Positions 21,693-30,479 of a DNA stretch of 64,000 bases are shown piece by piece (within the stretch, counting starts at the first letter, position 1; every line of letters starts with the position of its first letter). The position numbers were made by a program, and so were the translations under genes. The stretch is taken from NCBI RefSeq assembly GCF_024679095.1, contig NW_026110795.1, forward strand, positions 475,591 to 539,590, in the 5' to 3' direction. This DNA is from Eriocheir sinensis (lineage: Eukaryota > Arthropoda > Malacostraca > Decapoda > Varunidae). Below the pieces are notes generated by a model, which made no database searches, was not told the DNA's origin, and worked only from the letters and a program-made list of their open reading frames with translations.

Positions 21693-21695
<3 letters not shown>
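19216..21695 (+). mobile_element. Family D LINE copy 1, main body
   Basis: Continues the element begun at 16207. Endonuclease end: MIIMGDFNCKEVQWED then a TAG (19319), SRLDLVFSKEPE and KSDHAVVEFEV (the SDH active-site motif, 19485). A frame-broken linker follows, then a long RT frame and a 3-prime end with CAACTAGGTAAATAC (21681) that passes directly into an AC microsatellite. CR1/Jockey-like by motif order. Dead because of stops in the endonuclease and linker. Confidence 0.85.
20116..21501 (+). CDS. Reverse transcriptase frame of family D LINE copy 1 (partial ORF2)
   Basis: 461 open codons. Motifs in order: KATGPDGVSGWIL, NYRPVSLTSVVAKICE, CQFGFRRGRSCVTNL, VYLDLKNSFDKV (motif A, catalytic Asp kept, usual KKAFD altered), MSGVPQGSVLAPIVFAVYIN (motif B), SLFADDAKLL (motif C, FADD intact), EEKDLGVTVSENMSPDKHIN, RPRLEYAAVVWSP and ERVQRVATKM. 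The frame then slips at about 21370 and the true C-terminus lies in another frame (LWNRLEEEVV, about 21550). It makes cDNA primed from nicked DNA in active relatives. Upstream parts are broken, so it is probably not functional. Confidence 0.85.
   Translation: MQELQLTVQEVKESLNKLDVRKATGPDGVSGWILRECSEQLAEKLHSTMSAPLREGKVPQDWKRANIVPIFKGGKREDPLNYRPVSLTSVVAKICERLFKYRCSDFLESEKIISDCQFGFRRGRSCVTNLLCYYSKVTVSIQEREGWADGVYLDLKNSFDKVQHRRLIWKIKNRGGVGDGLIKWLEDLLTNWEMRTIIRDRVSNWCPVMSGVPQGSVLAPIVFAVYINNMVDGVSSYVSLFADDAKLLRRVNNVNDCEALQRDPDRIWEWSGTWQMEFNLGKCKKMEFGRSGRRCECDCKMGSEIICRVEEKDLGVTVSENMSPDKHINRITGQTMNLLRNIRPAFVYLDEEMMRKVIVTMIRPRLEYAAVVWSPHGKKNIKKLERVQRVATKMVPELRDRTYEERLNIMGLTTLEKKRKRRSDSGVQGGERGGASGQRGPVCVELERKERTWKEVEGDHV

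Positions 21696-21750
<55 letters not shown>
21695..21750. repeat. (AC)n microsatellite at a LINE 3-prime end
   Basis: About 27 AC units follow AACTAGGTAAATAC of family D copy 1 directly. Confidence 0.95.
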
Positions 21751-21751
<1 letters not shown>

Positions 21752-22988
21752 GGATGAAATCTCGGGACAAGTGCTAAAAGTGTAGAAATTAATTATTGGA
21801 GCAACTCTATGACATTATAACATGCTCTATAAATACAGCAAAAGTGCCCTTAGAATGGAAGAGAGCGAACACTGTACCAATTTAAAAAAGTGGAGATAAA
21901 ACTGAACCACTAAATCATAGACCAGTCTCTTTGACAAGTGTAATGTGCAAGATTTGTGAAAGTATAATAAAAAAAAAAACAATGGGTCGAACATTTAGAA
22001 AAGGAAAACATGATAAATGAAGGACAGTTTGGATTTAGAAAAGGGAAATCATGCATCACCAACGTACTATGTTTCTGCTCAAGAGCAATAGATGTGGTGT
22101 AAGAGAGATAAGGATAGACTTACTGTGTATATCTCAATTTGAAAAAAGCTTTTAACAAGGTTCCGCACAAAAGGTTGATCTGGAAACTACAGCAGTAGGG
22201 AGGAATGGGCAGAAAGGAAGGAAGAAAAATGAAGACGGTGATTAGGGAAAATAAATCAAACTGGAGGAGAGTAGAGAATGGAGTTCCTCCAGGCTCAATT
22301 CTGGCACCAATAATGTTCATATTATATATAAATGATATGTCGAAAGGTATAAACAGTTATATGAGCCTTTTTGCAGACGATCCAAAGTTAATAAGAAAAG
22401 TGAGGACGGAGGAAGACTGTGAAGAGCTGCAAAAAGACCTGGATAGAGTGTATAGATGGAGCCAGTTATGGGAGATAGAATTCAATGCAAACAAATGCCA
22501 TGTTATGGAAATGGGGAAAAGTAAAAAAAGACCCAGGAAAACATACAGGATGGAAGAAGAAAACTTTTTTTTTACAGCTATGGAGACAGTGCAAGGGCGT
22601 AATGGGAAAAAATAAAAAAAGGCCCGCTACTTACTGCTCCAGAACAGAGGTTAAAGGAGTGTTCGAAATCAGAGGTCAATTTCGGGAGGAGAGGTGTCCT
22701 GATACCCTCCTCTTGAAAGAGTTCAAGTCATAGGCAGGAGGAAATACAGATGAAGGAAGATTGTTCCAGAGTTTACCAGCGTGAGGTATGAAAGAGTGAA
22801 GATGCTGGTTAACTCTTGCATAAGGGGTTTGGACAGTATAGGGATGAGGATGAGTAGTTAAAGGTGGTACATGAAGAAAAAGATTTGGGAGTAACGATGC
22901 AAGGCACACTATCCCCCAGAAAAAAGAAAAAAAAAACATATAAACAAGCTGTTTGGAGAAACCTATAGGATGATGCAAAATATAAGGG
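21751..22988 (+). mobile_element. Family D LINE copy 2, degenerate and interrupted
   Basis: Plus-strand RT fragments begin at about PDEISGQVLK (21751), then QFGFRKGKSCITNVL (22025), VYLNLKKAFNKVPHKR (22128; both motif-A Asp positions are Asn), GVPPGSILAPIMFILYIND (22280) and SLFADDPKLI (22367). A 290 bp antisense family C tail is inserted at about 22565-22860. The D frame resumes as HEEKDLGVTMQ (22868) and ends at the terminal repeat of the large element at 22989. The Asp-to-Asn changes alone would kill polymerase activity. Confidence 0.8.
22565..22860 (-). mobile_element. Family C LINE 3-prime end, antisense insertion
   Basis: The minus strand reads TPYARVNQHLHSFIPHAGKL, then NNLPSSVFPPAYDLNSFKRR and SGHLSSRN followed by the C-family T-rich 3-prime UTR. 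It matches 60350-60610. It is a 5-prime truncated insertion inside family D copy 2. Confidence 0.85.
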
Positions 22989-23450
22989 TAGTACATGGGT
23001 CAGAGGGGCCCACCGTGCCCCCCCTCGAATTGACGAAACTACATTTTTCTGGTAGTAATATATGTATACTTTATTTCAAAACATGTTAACATGAAAATAA
23101 CTGGGACTCACTGCTTCATTTTCGATGTTATATGAACTCACATGTAAAAAAAATTGTGGCGGCCAGTTATGGGGTAGGGGATTTTCAAATGTCTGTATCT
23201 ATGGAGCTAATTATTGTAGAACTATAACTTTATGCTCAAAATGTGCGTCTTGGTCCATTCTACACATGGTTTATGCAAATTAGGTCAGTAAGTAGGTCAG
23301 CAGATGTCAAAATGTCGCTAATTATAGCCCATCCTTAAAATTTTTATCATGCCAATCTATTTCATCTTGGAGGTGCTAAATTCTGGATCGTGGCATATTA
23401 TCACCCCAAGAAATAAAGGATAGAGTCACCTGAAGTAAACAAAAAGTCTA
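22989..23450 (+). repeat. Left terminal inverted repeat of large element
   Basis: Matches the reverse complement of 30339-29195 with scattered substitutions. Shared blocks include GAGGGGCCCACCGTGC, AACTGGGACTCACTGCTTCA (right arm reads AGTGAGTCCCAGTTATTTTC reversed), CCCCTACCCCATAA and GGTGACTTTATCC. Confidence 0.85.
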
Positions 23451-25452
23451 ATGTTGCATGTAGTACAGTACTAGGTCATGTTTCTCCATTGAAAGATGAA
23501 AGTAACAAGGACAACCTGGAGTCCGTTGTGAATGACACAGAGTTCCGTTCATACCTAGACGAGTACTCAGTCTTCCGTGAGGGGGTTAATAAGGGTGACC
23601 ATGGGAAAACTGCCAAGTTTTGGGTGTCCTACATGAACCACATCTGGCTCATCCTGCATCTCCTCAAGGCTGTGAAGACCAATGACTATTACTTGTATGG
23701 CGCATGTCTCCATCAGATGACGGACCTCTTCTTTAGCTATGACGGACATAATTATGCCAGGTATCTTACCTATTTTTCGTTTTTTCTGGCAAACATTGAG
23801 CAAACACATCCCGGAGCAACAGAACTACTGAAACAGGGGGCCATAAGTGTGGCAAGATCATTTGTTCCGGGCAAGCGATGTTAAGTCAACAAGACGATTG
23901 AAGAGACTTTTATGAAGCATGCCAAGTCTCATGCAGGTGATGGAGGAAGAGGGGCAGGAGTCTCCAGTATCTTGACTAACTATGGGGCATACAGGAGATG
24001 GGCTAGAACAGCTCATGAACAGTCAAGATACGTGGATGTTACCCTCCAGATGGCAGAAATGACAGACTCTGAGACTGGGAGGACCAACAAGCATCACGAT
24101 GTTCGTCCATCCCAGATCCGTAAGAGCGAGTCAGTGGTAGTGAAAGTCATCAACTCCGTTCAAAGTTTCGTGAATCCATTTGATGTTGGCGATGTGGATC
24201 AACTATTCTGCCTTGCTTCAGGTGCCCTAAGCCTCCTGACATCAGTGACGACCTCTTGGATGCCGAAAAAAAGGGAAGCCTGGCAAAGGAAGAGCTCATC
24301 AAGGATAGGCTGATGAAAAACCAGGATTACTTCAAGCCAATCAAAAGGCAGAGACTGAAGACCTTTCAGGACATGGGCAAGAAGGTAACGGTCAAGACCT
24401 CCAAACTGAGAGAGCTTGAATACCAACAAGGGAATATTGCCTTCCAGCTATTGGTCCTGTCACAGAACCAGCCTGAGAAGCTAGATATGAAGGAAGTCCT
24501 CAGATATCCACTGATGCCGGTGCCATCTTCCATAGGTACTGCTGACGGCTACTTGATGAAAACGGACAAGAGCAAAGGCTTTCATCATTTGACCAGGCGT
24601 GTGGAGGATGTTGCTGCACCACCAGATCAGTGTACAATGAATACTGAGGATGGCAATGCCACTTTCTATTGTATGAAGGACGTGCTGAGGACATTCCACC
24701 AAACTGGCCAGAAAACACTTGACAAGAGTACAGCATGGAAATCGAAAGTCAATGCCAGCACAGACATGTACAAGAAGGACTCTGTCAAATCGATGGAAAG
24801 AAATAGAAGAGGAAGTTGGGAAAAGCGACTTTTTGAGGATGAAAACACAAGGAGACCGGAGAAATGAAAGGACTTCCTCGCCAATGATGAGAATAAGCAA
24901 CAGTTGGTGAGGCTACTTCTGAAGATCTGGAGTAGTCAGGATTGTGCTGAAAGACTGCGAAACAAGGAAATACTAGTTGTATGTGAAGGGAAGGCGTACA
25001 GTTTGGCATCAGATGGCAGGCCAGTTACCATGTCAGAAGCTCCAGTACTCTAATCAGGCCAGGAGGGGACAGATACTAGAGTTGTCTTGTACGTACTGTT
25101 CATATGCCGAAAGTCAGAAGTGCAAAACCGTACGAGTTAAGGCCGATTTACATTACCCGTCTTCCGACCGACAGGCAGACCGCCGGCTAGACGCCGTCAA
25201 GATTTCTTTCATGTATTTAAATGGAAGTGTTTACACTACCCGTCAAGCTGACGGCAGCAGTCGTCCGACACCCAACCGACACGTCCCGGATTTCCTCTCG
25301 AGAATTCCTGGCCGGCGTGACGGCGGCCTGACTCCGGCTCGACGGGTGGGTGACGGGTAGTGAACGAAGACCCGTACGGTACCCGTTCATCTCGCGGCTT
25401 GTACGTGTTGCCTCGTCCGCGCCCATAACATTTTAATTCATTTTCCGGCACC

Positions 25453-25580
25453 ATGGACGAAAGACTGATAGAACTCGTCCGTGGCCATGAAGAGCTCTAT
25501 GATATGAGCAACAAGAAATAGCGATAATCTACATAAGGACAACATATGGAAAGAAATTGGAGAGGAAATAAACAAACCAG
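25453..25580 (+). pseudogene. MADF (Myb/SANT-like) DNA-binding ORF start of the Harbinger element
   Basis: Starts MDERLIELVRGHEELYDMSN, the usual opening of a MADF domain, then meets a TAG at 25519. Shifting frame by one restores DNLHKDNIWKEIGEEI and a GTGAGT donor at 25580. Harbinger elements carry such a second protein that helps bring transposase to DNA. The frameshift makes this copy inactive. Confidence 0.7.
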
Positions 25581-25615
25581 GTGAGTGTGCCAGAAGTTTA
25601 TTAGTAGCTACACCT

Positions 25616-25984
25616 TCACTCCCAGGGCAGTGCTCCAGCAGGACTGTTGAAAAAAGCTTTGAATTTTTCCCTTACATTGAATGCAGCCTGAGGAGCATTT
25701 CCACCTTGCCCATGCATATTTATCAGATTGTTCTGACTGTGTTGTGAATCATTGCCTTTGAAATCTGCAAGGTTGTCATCCCTAATGAAATTATGTAAAA
25801 GGCAAGTAGCATACACAATGACATTAGCATTTTCAGGATCTAAATTAAGTGTTCTTTGGTAAATCAAGAATTTGTGACTCAGAATGCCAAACGCATTTTC
25901 TACGACTCTTCTCGCACGTGAGAGTCTGTAATTATAAGCTCTTTTCTCATTGTCATCAATCTGTGTACCTGGGTATGGTCTCAT
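25616..25984 (-). pseudogene. Harbinger transposase, C-terminal fragment
   Basis: Minus-strand frame with NEKRAYNYRLSRARRVVENA then FGILSHKFLIYQRTL and CLLHNFIRDD, the standard C-terminal part of PIF/Harbinger DDE transposases (the last acidic residue lies in the RVVENAFG helix). The first two catalytic Asp residues would lie in the deleted part between this and 26160. Confidence 0.85.
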
Positions 25985-26159
25985 CAGTAGAACTTATACG
26001 GGATTTAGAGCACTTGCGATTAGCTTGTACTTTGTTAAGAAACTTCAGTTTATATTTCTTTTGAGAGCTTAAAATCAAGAAGCAACAAGATTTAGTTATA
26101 TGAGATCCTCCAATATTTTCTTCAAGTAAAATGGATACAACATCTACAGATTGTTTAAC

Positions 26160-26474
26160 TTACCTTAAACAAACTGCCAGCCTTTCTTTTGCAGGTATTG
26201 CTTCTCGGCATGTAGTGTTCATCTTTGTCAGGTCCATCTCTATTTTCTGCAGTAAGTAACTGAACTTAGCCTTGGACATCCTGAAGTACTGGTAGAACTT
26301 CACTTCATCATCTGACAGCTCTTTAAACAGGGTCCAGAATTCTCCCTCGGACTTCCTTTTCTGCAGAGACTGGTGCACCCACATTCTCTTCCTCTTTCCA
26401 CTGCGTTCTTCATCCTCTTCTTCTAAAAGCAAAGCAATCGCTGCCAAAGTCTTGATGCTGAGAGGGCGAGGGGC
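26160..26474 (-). pseudogene. Harbinger transposase, N-terminal fragment
   Basis: The minus strand from Met 26474 reads MAPRPLSIKTLAAIALLLEE, then ELSDDEVKFYQYFRMSKAKF, YLLQKIEMDL and AIPAKERLAVCLR, the conserved N-terminal helices of PIF/Harbinger transposases. The frame runs into a stop soon after, where the internal deletion begins. Confidence 0.8.
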
Positions 26475-26706
26475 CATGATGCTCACGTGACAGCAGCTGC
26501 GTGAGCACTACGAGACAGAGATGGACGGACCGAGAACGTGTCGTGTAAATATACAACAGTCTGACGGCGTCTAGCCGGCGGTCTGCCTGTCGGTCGGAAG
26601 ACGGGTAATGTAAATCGGCCTTTAGGAGCCCTGACACAGACATCTACTTCAATTAGCTTAATTAGCTTAATATCGCCCAATTAGCTTAACATCGGTTATA
26701 GGGAAG

Positions 26707-27501
26707 ATGCTGGAGTCCATAATAGCCAGGAACATTCGGGAGCATTTAGAGAAACATAGCAATTCACGACTCGCAGCATGGGTTCACAAAGGTAGGTCAT
26801 GCCTCACCAATCTCTTGTCCTTCTACAATAAAGTATTTGAGGCGGTTGACAGAGATGAAAATTATGATGTAATCTATCTTGATTTTAGTAAAGCGTTTGA
26901 CAAAGTTCCTCACCAACGACTGTTGCTTAAATTACAGGCTCACGGAGTAGAGGGTAAAGTTTTGAACTGGGTCAAGGCGTGGCTTAGCAATAGGAAGCAA
27001 AGAGTGCAAATCAATGGTAAAAGATCTGACTGGGGATGTGTTACGAGTGGGGTCCCACAAGGTTCGGTATTAGGTCCACTTTTGTTTATTATTTATATCA
27101 ATGACTTAGACACAGGAATTAGTAGTGATGTTAGTAAATTTGCAGATGATACCAAGATCGGTAGAGTAATTGAGTCGGATCAGGACGCTAGTATTCTCCA
27201 AGGTGAACTCAACAGATTATATGACTGGGCGGATAAATGGCAGATGGAGTTCAATGTAGGGAAGTGCAGTATTCTGAGTGTAGGTAGGAACAACCCCTCA
27301 CATAACTATTGCTTAAATGACACTCTCATAAGTAGGTCTGGGTGCGAGAGGGATTTAGGGGTCTTAGTGAGCTCTGATCTCCGTCCAAGGGCACAATGCA
27401 TTCAAGCTAGAAATCGAGCTAATAGGGTACTGGGATTTATTTCAAGGAGCGTAAGCAACAGAAGCCCCGGTCTTCCTCAAACTATATTTAGCATTAGTTA
27501 G
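26707..27501 (+). CDS. CR1 reverse transcriptase, longest intact frame
   Basis: 264 codons from fingers through palm. DFSKAFD and FADD are both intact. The segment before GRSCLTN reads RLAAWVHK where DSQHGFTK is expected, a local out-of-frame patch between two indels. After about residue 250 (RSVSNRSPG) a one-base shift ends the frame; the thumb region continues in the next frame at 27500-27949. Confidence 0.85.
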   Translation: MLESIIARNIREHLEKHSNSRLAAWVHKGRSCLTNLLSFYNKVFEAVDRDENYDVIYLDFSKAFDKVPHQRLLLKLQAHGVEGKVLNWVKAWLSNRKQRVQINGKRSDWGCVTSGVPQGSVLGPLLFIIYINDLDTGISSDVSKFADDTKIGRVIESDQDASILQGELNRLYDWADKWQMEFNVGKCSILSVGRNNPSHNYCLNDTLISRSGCERDLGVLVSSDLRPRAQCIQARNRANRVLGFISRSVSNRSPGLPQTIFSIS

Positions 27502-27547
27502 ACCTCATCTTGACTATGCGGTTCAGTTCTGGTCACCCTACTATAGA

Positions 27548-27949
27548 ATGGATATCAAAATGTTAGAATCGGTGCAGAGGAGGATGACTAAGATGATTCA
27601 GGGGTTGAGAAACTTGCCATACGAGGAAAGACTCAAACAGTTAAACTTGCATTCTCTAGAAAGGCGAAGGGTGCGTGGAGACATGATCGAGGTTTATAAA
27701 TGGATGAAGGGCTTTAATAAGGGAGACATTCATAAGGTTTTGTTGGTAAGAGAACCGGGTAGGACACGAAGTAACGGGTTTAAACTGGATAAATTCAGAT
27801 TCAACAGGGACATAGGCAAAAATTGGTTTACTAACAGGGTGGTGGATGAGTGGAATAGGCTTAGCAGTCATGTGGTGAGTGCCAATACAATTGTCACATT
27901 CAAAAATAGACTAGATAAATTCATGGACAGCGATATTAGGTGGGGTTAG
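27548..27949 (+). CDS. CR1 ORF2 C-terminal region (frameshifted continuation)
   Basis: Reads DIKMLESVQRRMTKMIQGLR, LHSLERRRVRGDMIEVYKWM, FKLDKFRFNRDIG, WNRLSSHVVSANTIVTFKNR and stops after DSDIRWG. This is the normal C-terminus of CR1 ORF2, including the TFKNRLD motif. A related antisense copy is at 47913-48266. Confidence 0.85.
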   Translation: MDIKMLESVQRRMTKMIQGLRNLPYEERLKQLNLHSLERRRVRGDMIEVYKWMKGFNKGDIHKVLLVREPGRTRSNGFKLDKFRFNRDIGKNWFTNRVVDEWNRLSSHVVSANTIVTFKNRLDKFMDSDIRWG

Positions 27950-29194
27950 ATACACGGGAGCTTAGGGTCAAAGGAGCTGCCTCGTACAGGCCTACCGGCC
28001 TCTTGCAGACTCCTGCGTTCTTATGTTCTTATGTATGTTCATTCTGTTGTATTATGCTCCAGCCTTTGGGATACAAATCTTGTTCGACACTGGGTCTGGA
28101 GATCACCGACGACTGATTGATGTGTCAGAGATGGCGAAGGACTACATGCTGACTTATTGCTCTGATCTGCTAGGTTTGCACGCCTTCACAAGATGTGATA
28201 CTAGGAGTGTGTTCCATGTTATTGGGAAAGTGAAACCAATTAAACTGCTTCAGGAAAAGCCAAGGTTTCAGGAGATTTTCAACAAACTAGGCGAGAAATG
28301 GGAGGTTTCGGATGAACTATTTGCGGGCCTAGAGGAATGTACGTGTGCAGTGTACAAGAAGACTGATCGTATCTCTGACGTTGACGAACTCCGGTATGTC
28401 ATGCTGCTGTCCAAGTGTGGTGGTAATTGAGGCGAACTGAAATTGAAAAGAAAGGTTGATCTTGCGACCCTTCCACCTCCCAAGAAATGCCTGAGAGAAC
28501 ATGTGAAAAGGGTCAACTACCAAGTTGGGATTTGGAAAAGGGCCCATGTACCAAAGCCGGAGATCCCACAGCCAACAGACGATCATGGGTGGAAGAAATC
28601 AACAACGCATACTGGATTGCAGCCACAGTGGTGTGTTGGGGACGTTGTTCCACCCAAGATGGCAAACATCCTAGAGAAGCAACAGGACCAAGACTCGAAT
28701 GATGAGGATGATAACTCGGAATCGGAATCAGACAGCAGCGGTGCTGTGGATGAGGATAGCTCAAGTAGTGACAGTGATTGGTAGAGGGGGAGGCCTGCAA
28801 GATGTTGTGACCTTCTTGCTGGATTAAACTCATCAATACCTCATTGGAATATCCTGTATCGATCTAAGGTTCTGACTGATGAGACTCTCTTTGCTGAACA
28901 TATGAACATCTGCAGGGTGTTTTACAACCATACCGAATTTTAAGCTACTGCCGTTAGCCATGAGCTTCTGACCTCTGGTGACCTACTCAACACCATAATT
29001 TGTATATATCACACACCAATATACAGTATGTGTAGTTGCACACATTGATTGTAAATTTGAAATTCTGCAGTAAACAGTTATGGAGTTAAGAACATTTAAA
29101 GTTATCCTGCCCCTTTATTGCAGTTTTTCACTACTTTTTTTAGAAACGTCATTTCGTCACTTCCCACTGAAGGGTACAATGCTGAAATATGTTT

Positions 29195-30339
29195 AACATT
29201 AGGCCTTTTGTTTACTTCAGGTGACTTTATCCTTTATTTCTTGGGGTGTTAATATGCAGGATCCAGACTTTAACCCTCCTGCTCCGGGCGTCTTTCCAGA
29301 AGGCGAACCCAGTGTCCGGGGGTTTTGGGAATATTTAGGGTCATGTCTACATTCTAATTGCAACGTAAATAAACATAATGGAAATTAACCATAAACTACG
29401 TACTTCTAGGAGTAATCATCATCCTCTGTCGAATGGCGTTTAGTAGACCGCTCTAGGTCCACTGGTTGCTGAGTAATCATGAGTAGAAGTTGGTCACTTT
29501 TTTGCCGTAGAACTAGCCCGCGTTCGGGTGTGTGCCTGTGACACGGGCGAGAGTCTAACCTACACTAATCGCTCCCCGTTCCACTCCGCTCCGCTTTACG
29601 CTAACCCCACCAAGACTTCTGTTTCCTAACATTTATATTTCATTGTGGGAGCGTCGGGCGGGTGGAAGCGAGGAAGCAACGTCCCCACGGTACAGGAAGG
29701 CACACGTTCGGACACATCGGAAAGTGAAAAATCATGTCCTTCCATCACTGCGGCGAGTGACCAACTAACTGGTAATGCCAACACATGCTCTGGGATGCTG
29801 GGCGTGGGCTCATACAAAACTAAGCCCGCGCGCACATTTCAAATGGTAGAAATACGCACATGCCTTCTGGGAGGACACCCGGATTTTTGCCAAATTTTAT
29901 GCGCGTTCTTCCAAGAGGAGACCCGGAGCGGAGGGGTTAATACCTACAAGATGAAATACATGGCCATGATAAAAATTTGAAGCATGGGCTAAGTTCAGCG
30001 ACATTTTGACCTCTGCTGACCTACTTACAGACCTAATTTGCATAGATCATACACCTTTGTGTAGAGTGGACCAAGACGGACATTTGGAGAGTAAATTTAT
30101 AGTTCTACGATAATTAGTTCCAGAGATACAGACATTTGAAAATCCCCTACCCCATAATTGGCCGCTACAATTTTTTAACATGTGAGTTCATATAACATCG
30201 AAAATGAAGCAGTGAGTCCCAGTTATTTTCATGTTAATATGTTTTAAAATAGAGTATACATATATAACTACCATAAAAAAAATGTAGTTTCGTCAATCCG
30301 AGGTGGGGTGCACGGTGGGCCCCTCTGGCCCATGGACTA
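29195..30339 (-). repeat. Right terminal inverted repeat of large element (split by a MITE)
   Basis: Parts 29195-29273 and 29937-30339 together mirror 22989-23450. The 663 bp between them is a later TTAA-flanked insertion, because the left arm has no equivalent. Confidence 0.85.
29274..29936. mobile_element. TTAA-flanked piggyBac-like MITE in the right TIR
   Basis: TTAA at 29270-29273 and 29937-29940. Ends CCCTCCTGCTCCGG and CCGGAGCGGAGGGG are inverted with a small mismatch. The left arm of the host element (near 23370-23390) shows the uninterrupted target. Its GC-rich interior has no transposase. Confidence 0.8.
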
Positions 30340-30475
30340 TAGGTGATGGCTGAGTGGTTAGCGTGCGGGCCCTGCATTCACCGCGTGCTGGACGACGCGG
30401 GTCTGAATCCCCACACTACCACCTGGGATTTTTCAGTCTCCGCCGAGTGGCCTAAGACTACCCACATGCTGTCCT
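30340..30475 (+). mobile_element. tRNA-derived SINE (family S), head portion
   Basis: GGTGATGGCTGAGTGGTTAG resembles a tRNA A-box region and GCGGGTCTGAATCCC a B box. It is followed by the SINE body words CCACCTGGGATTTTTCAG, CCGAGTGGCCTAAGACT and ACATGCTGTCC. It abuts the large element and runs into LINE sequence. It is a fossil Pol III unit, not a tRNA gene. Confidence 0.75.
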
Positions 30476-30479
30476 GTCT

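Larger units (their letters stand above)
25140..26621 (-). mobile_element. PIF/Harbinger element, internally deleted
   Basis: Perfect-looking terminal repeats AGGCCGATTTACATTACCCG at the left and its complement at the right (26602-26621) extend about 60 bp. The flanking duplication is TTA at 25137-25139 and 26622-26624, the classic PIF/Harbinger target. Inside, a MADF-type ORF start runs on the plus strand and two transposase fragments on the minus strand. The middle of the transposase, including most of the DDE core, is gone, so this copy is non-autonomous. It interrupts the coding region of the large TIR element. Confidence 0.9.
26652..28037 (+). mobile_element. CR1-type LINE, 5-prime truncated, flanked by TTCA
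   Basis: Target duplication TTCA at 26648-26651 and 28038-28041. The body starts RPISLTSVIGKMLES (26674) and carries GRSCLTNLLSFYNKVFEAVD, VIYLDFSKAFDKVPHQR (motif A), TSGVPQGSVLGPLLFIIYIN (motif B), KFADDTKIG (motif C), CERDLGVLVSSDL, HLDYAVQFWSPYY, ESVQRRMTKMIQGLRNLPYE and WNRLSSHVV, ending at a stop (27949). The 3-prime UTR ends in a TTCTTATG repeat, as in CR1. There is a compensated double frameshift near 26770 and a frameshift near 27470. Catalytic residues are kept but the frame is broken and the endonuclease is missing. Confidence 0.9.
23440..28784 (+). pseudogene. Degenerate protein of an uncharacterised invertebrate family (putative PIN/FEN-like nuclease core)
   Basis: Coding blocks in order: FWVSYMNHIWLILHLLKAVK and FSYDGHNYARYLTYF (23489-23884), a TAA in frame at 23882, then VNKTIEETFMKHAKSHAGDG and PSQIRKSESVV (23885-24230), a one-base frameshift, LAKEELIKDRLMKNQDYFKP, STDMYKKDSVKSMERNRRG (to 24867), a TGA in place of Trp, DENKQQLVRLLLKIWSSQD, VVCEGKAYSL (to 25030), frameshifts, TDTRVVLY and KTVRV (25137). 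A Harbinger element follows; SPDTDIYF is at 26625-26650, a CR1 follows, and FILLYYA, ILFDTGSGD, LLGLHAFTRCDTRS, KVKPIKLL, HVKRVNYQVGIWKRAH and an acidic Ser/Asp/Glu tail end at 28784. I recognise the family from many invertebrate proteomes. The PIN-like assignment rests on the SPDTD and HAFTRCDT acidic blocks and is inference. N-terminal blocks of the family are missing. Confidence 0.75.
22989..30339 (+). mobile_element. Large TIR element encoding a PIN-like-family protein
   Basis: Terminal inverted repeats of about 460 bp (22989-23450 and 30339-29195, the latter split by a MITE) bound the segment. The outer ends are TAGTACATGGGTCAGAGGGG at the left and, reversed, TAGTCCATGGGCCAGAGGGG at the right. 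A TA duplication (22989-22990, 30338-30339) is possible but cannot be told apart from the repeat. Between them lies one plus-strand coding region (23440-28784), cut by later insertions at 25140-26621 and 26652-28037. Without the three later insertions the element would be about 3.8 kb. I do not know a named superfamily for it. Confidence 0.75.

Noticed and set aside
30340..30420. tRNA gene at the tRNA-like heads (also 34855, 37545, 38600, 61060)
   Set aside because: A/B-box-like words are present but no cloverleaf with intact acceptor stem; each is followed by a shared SINE body and tail.
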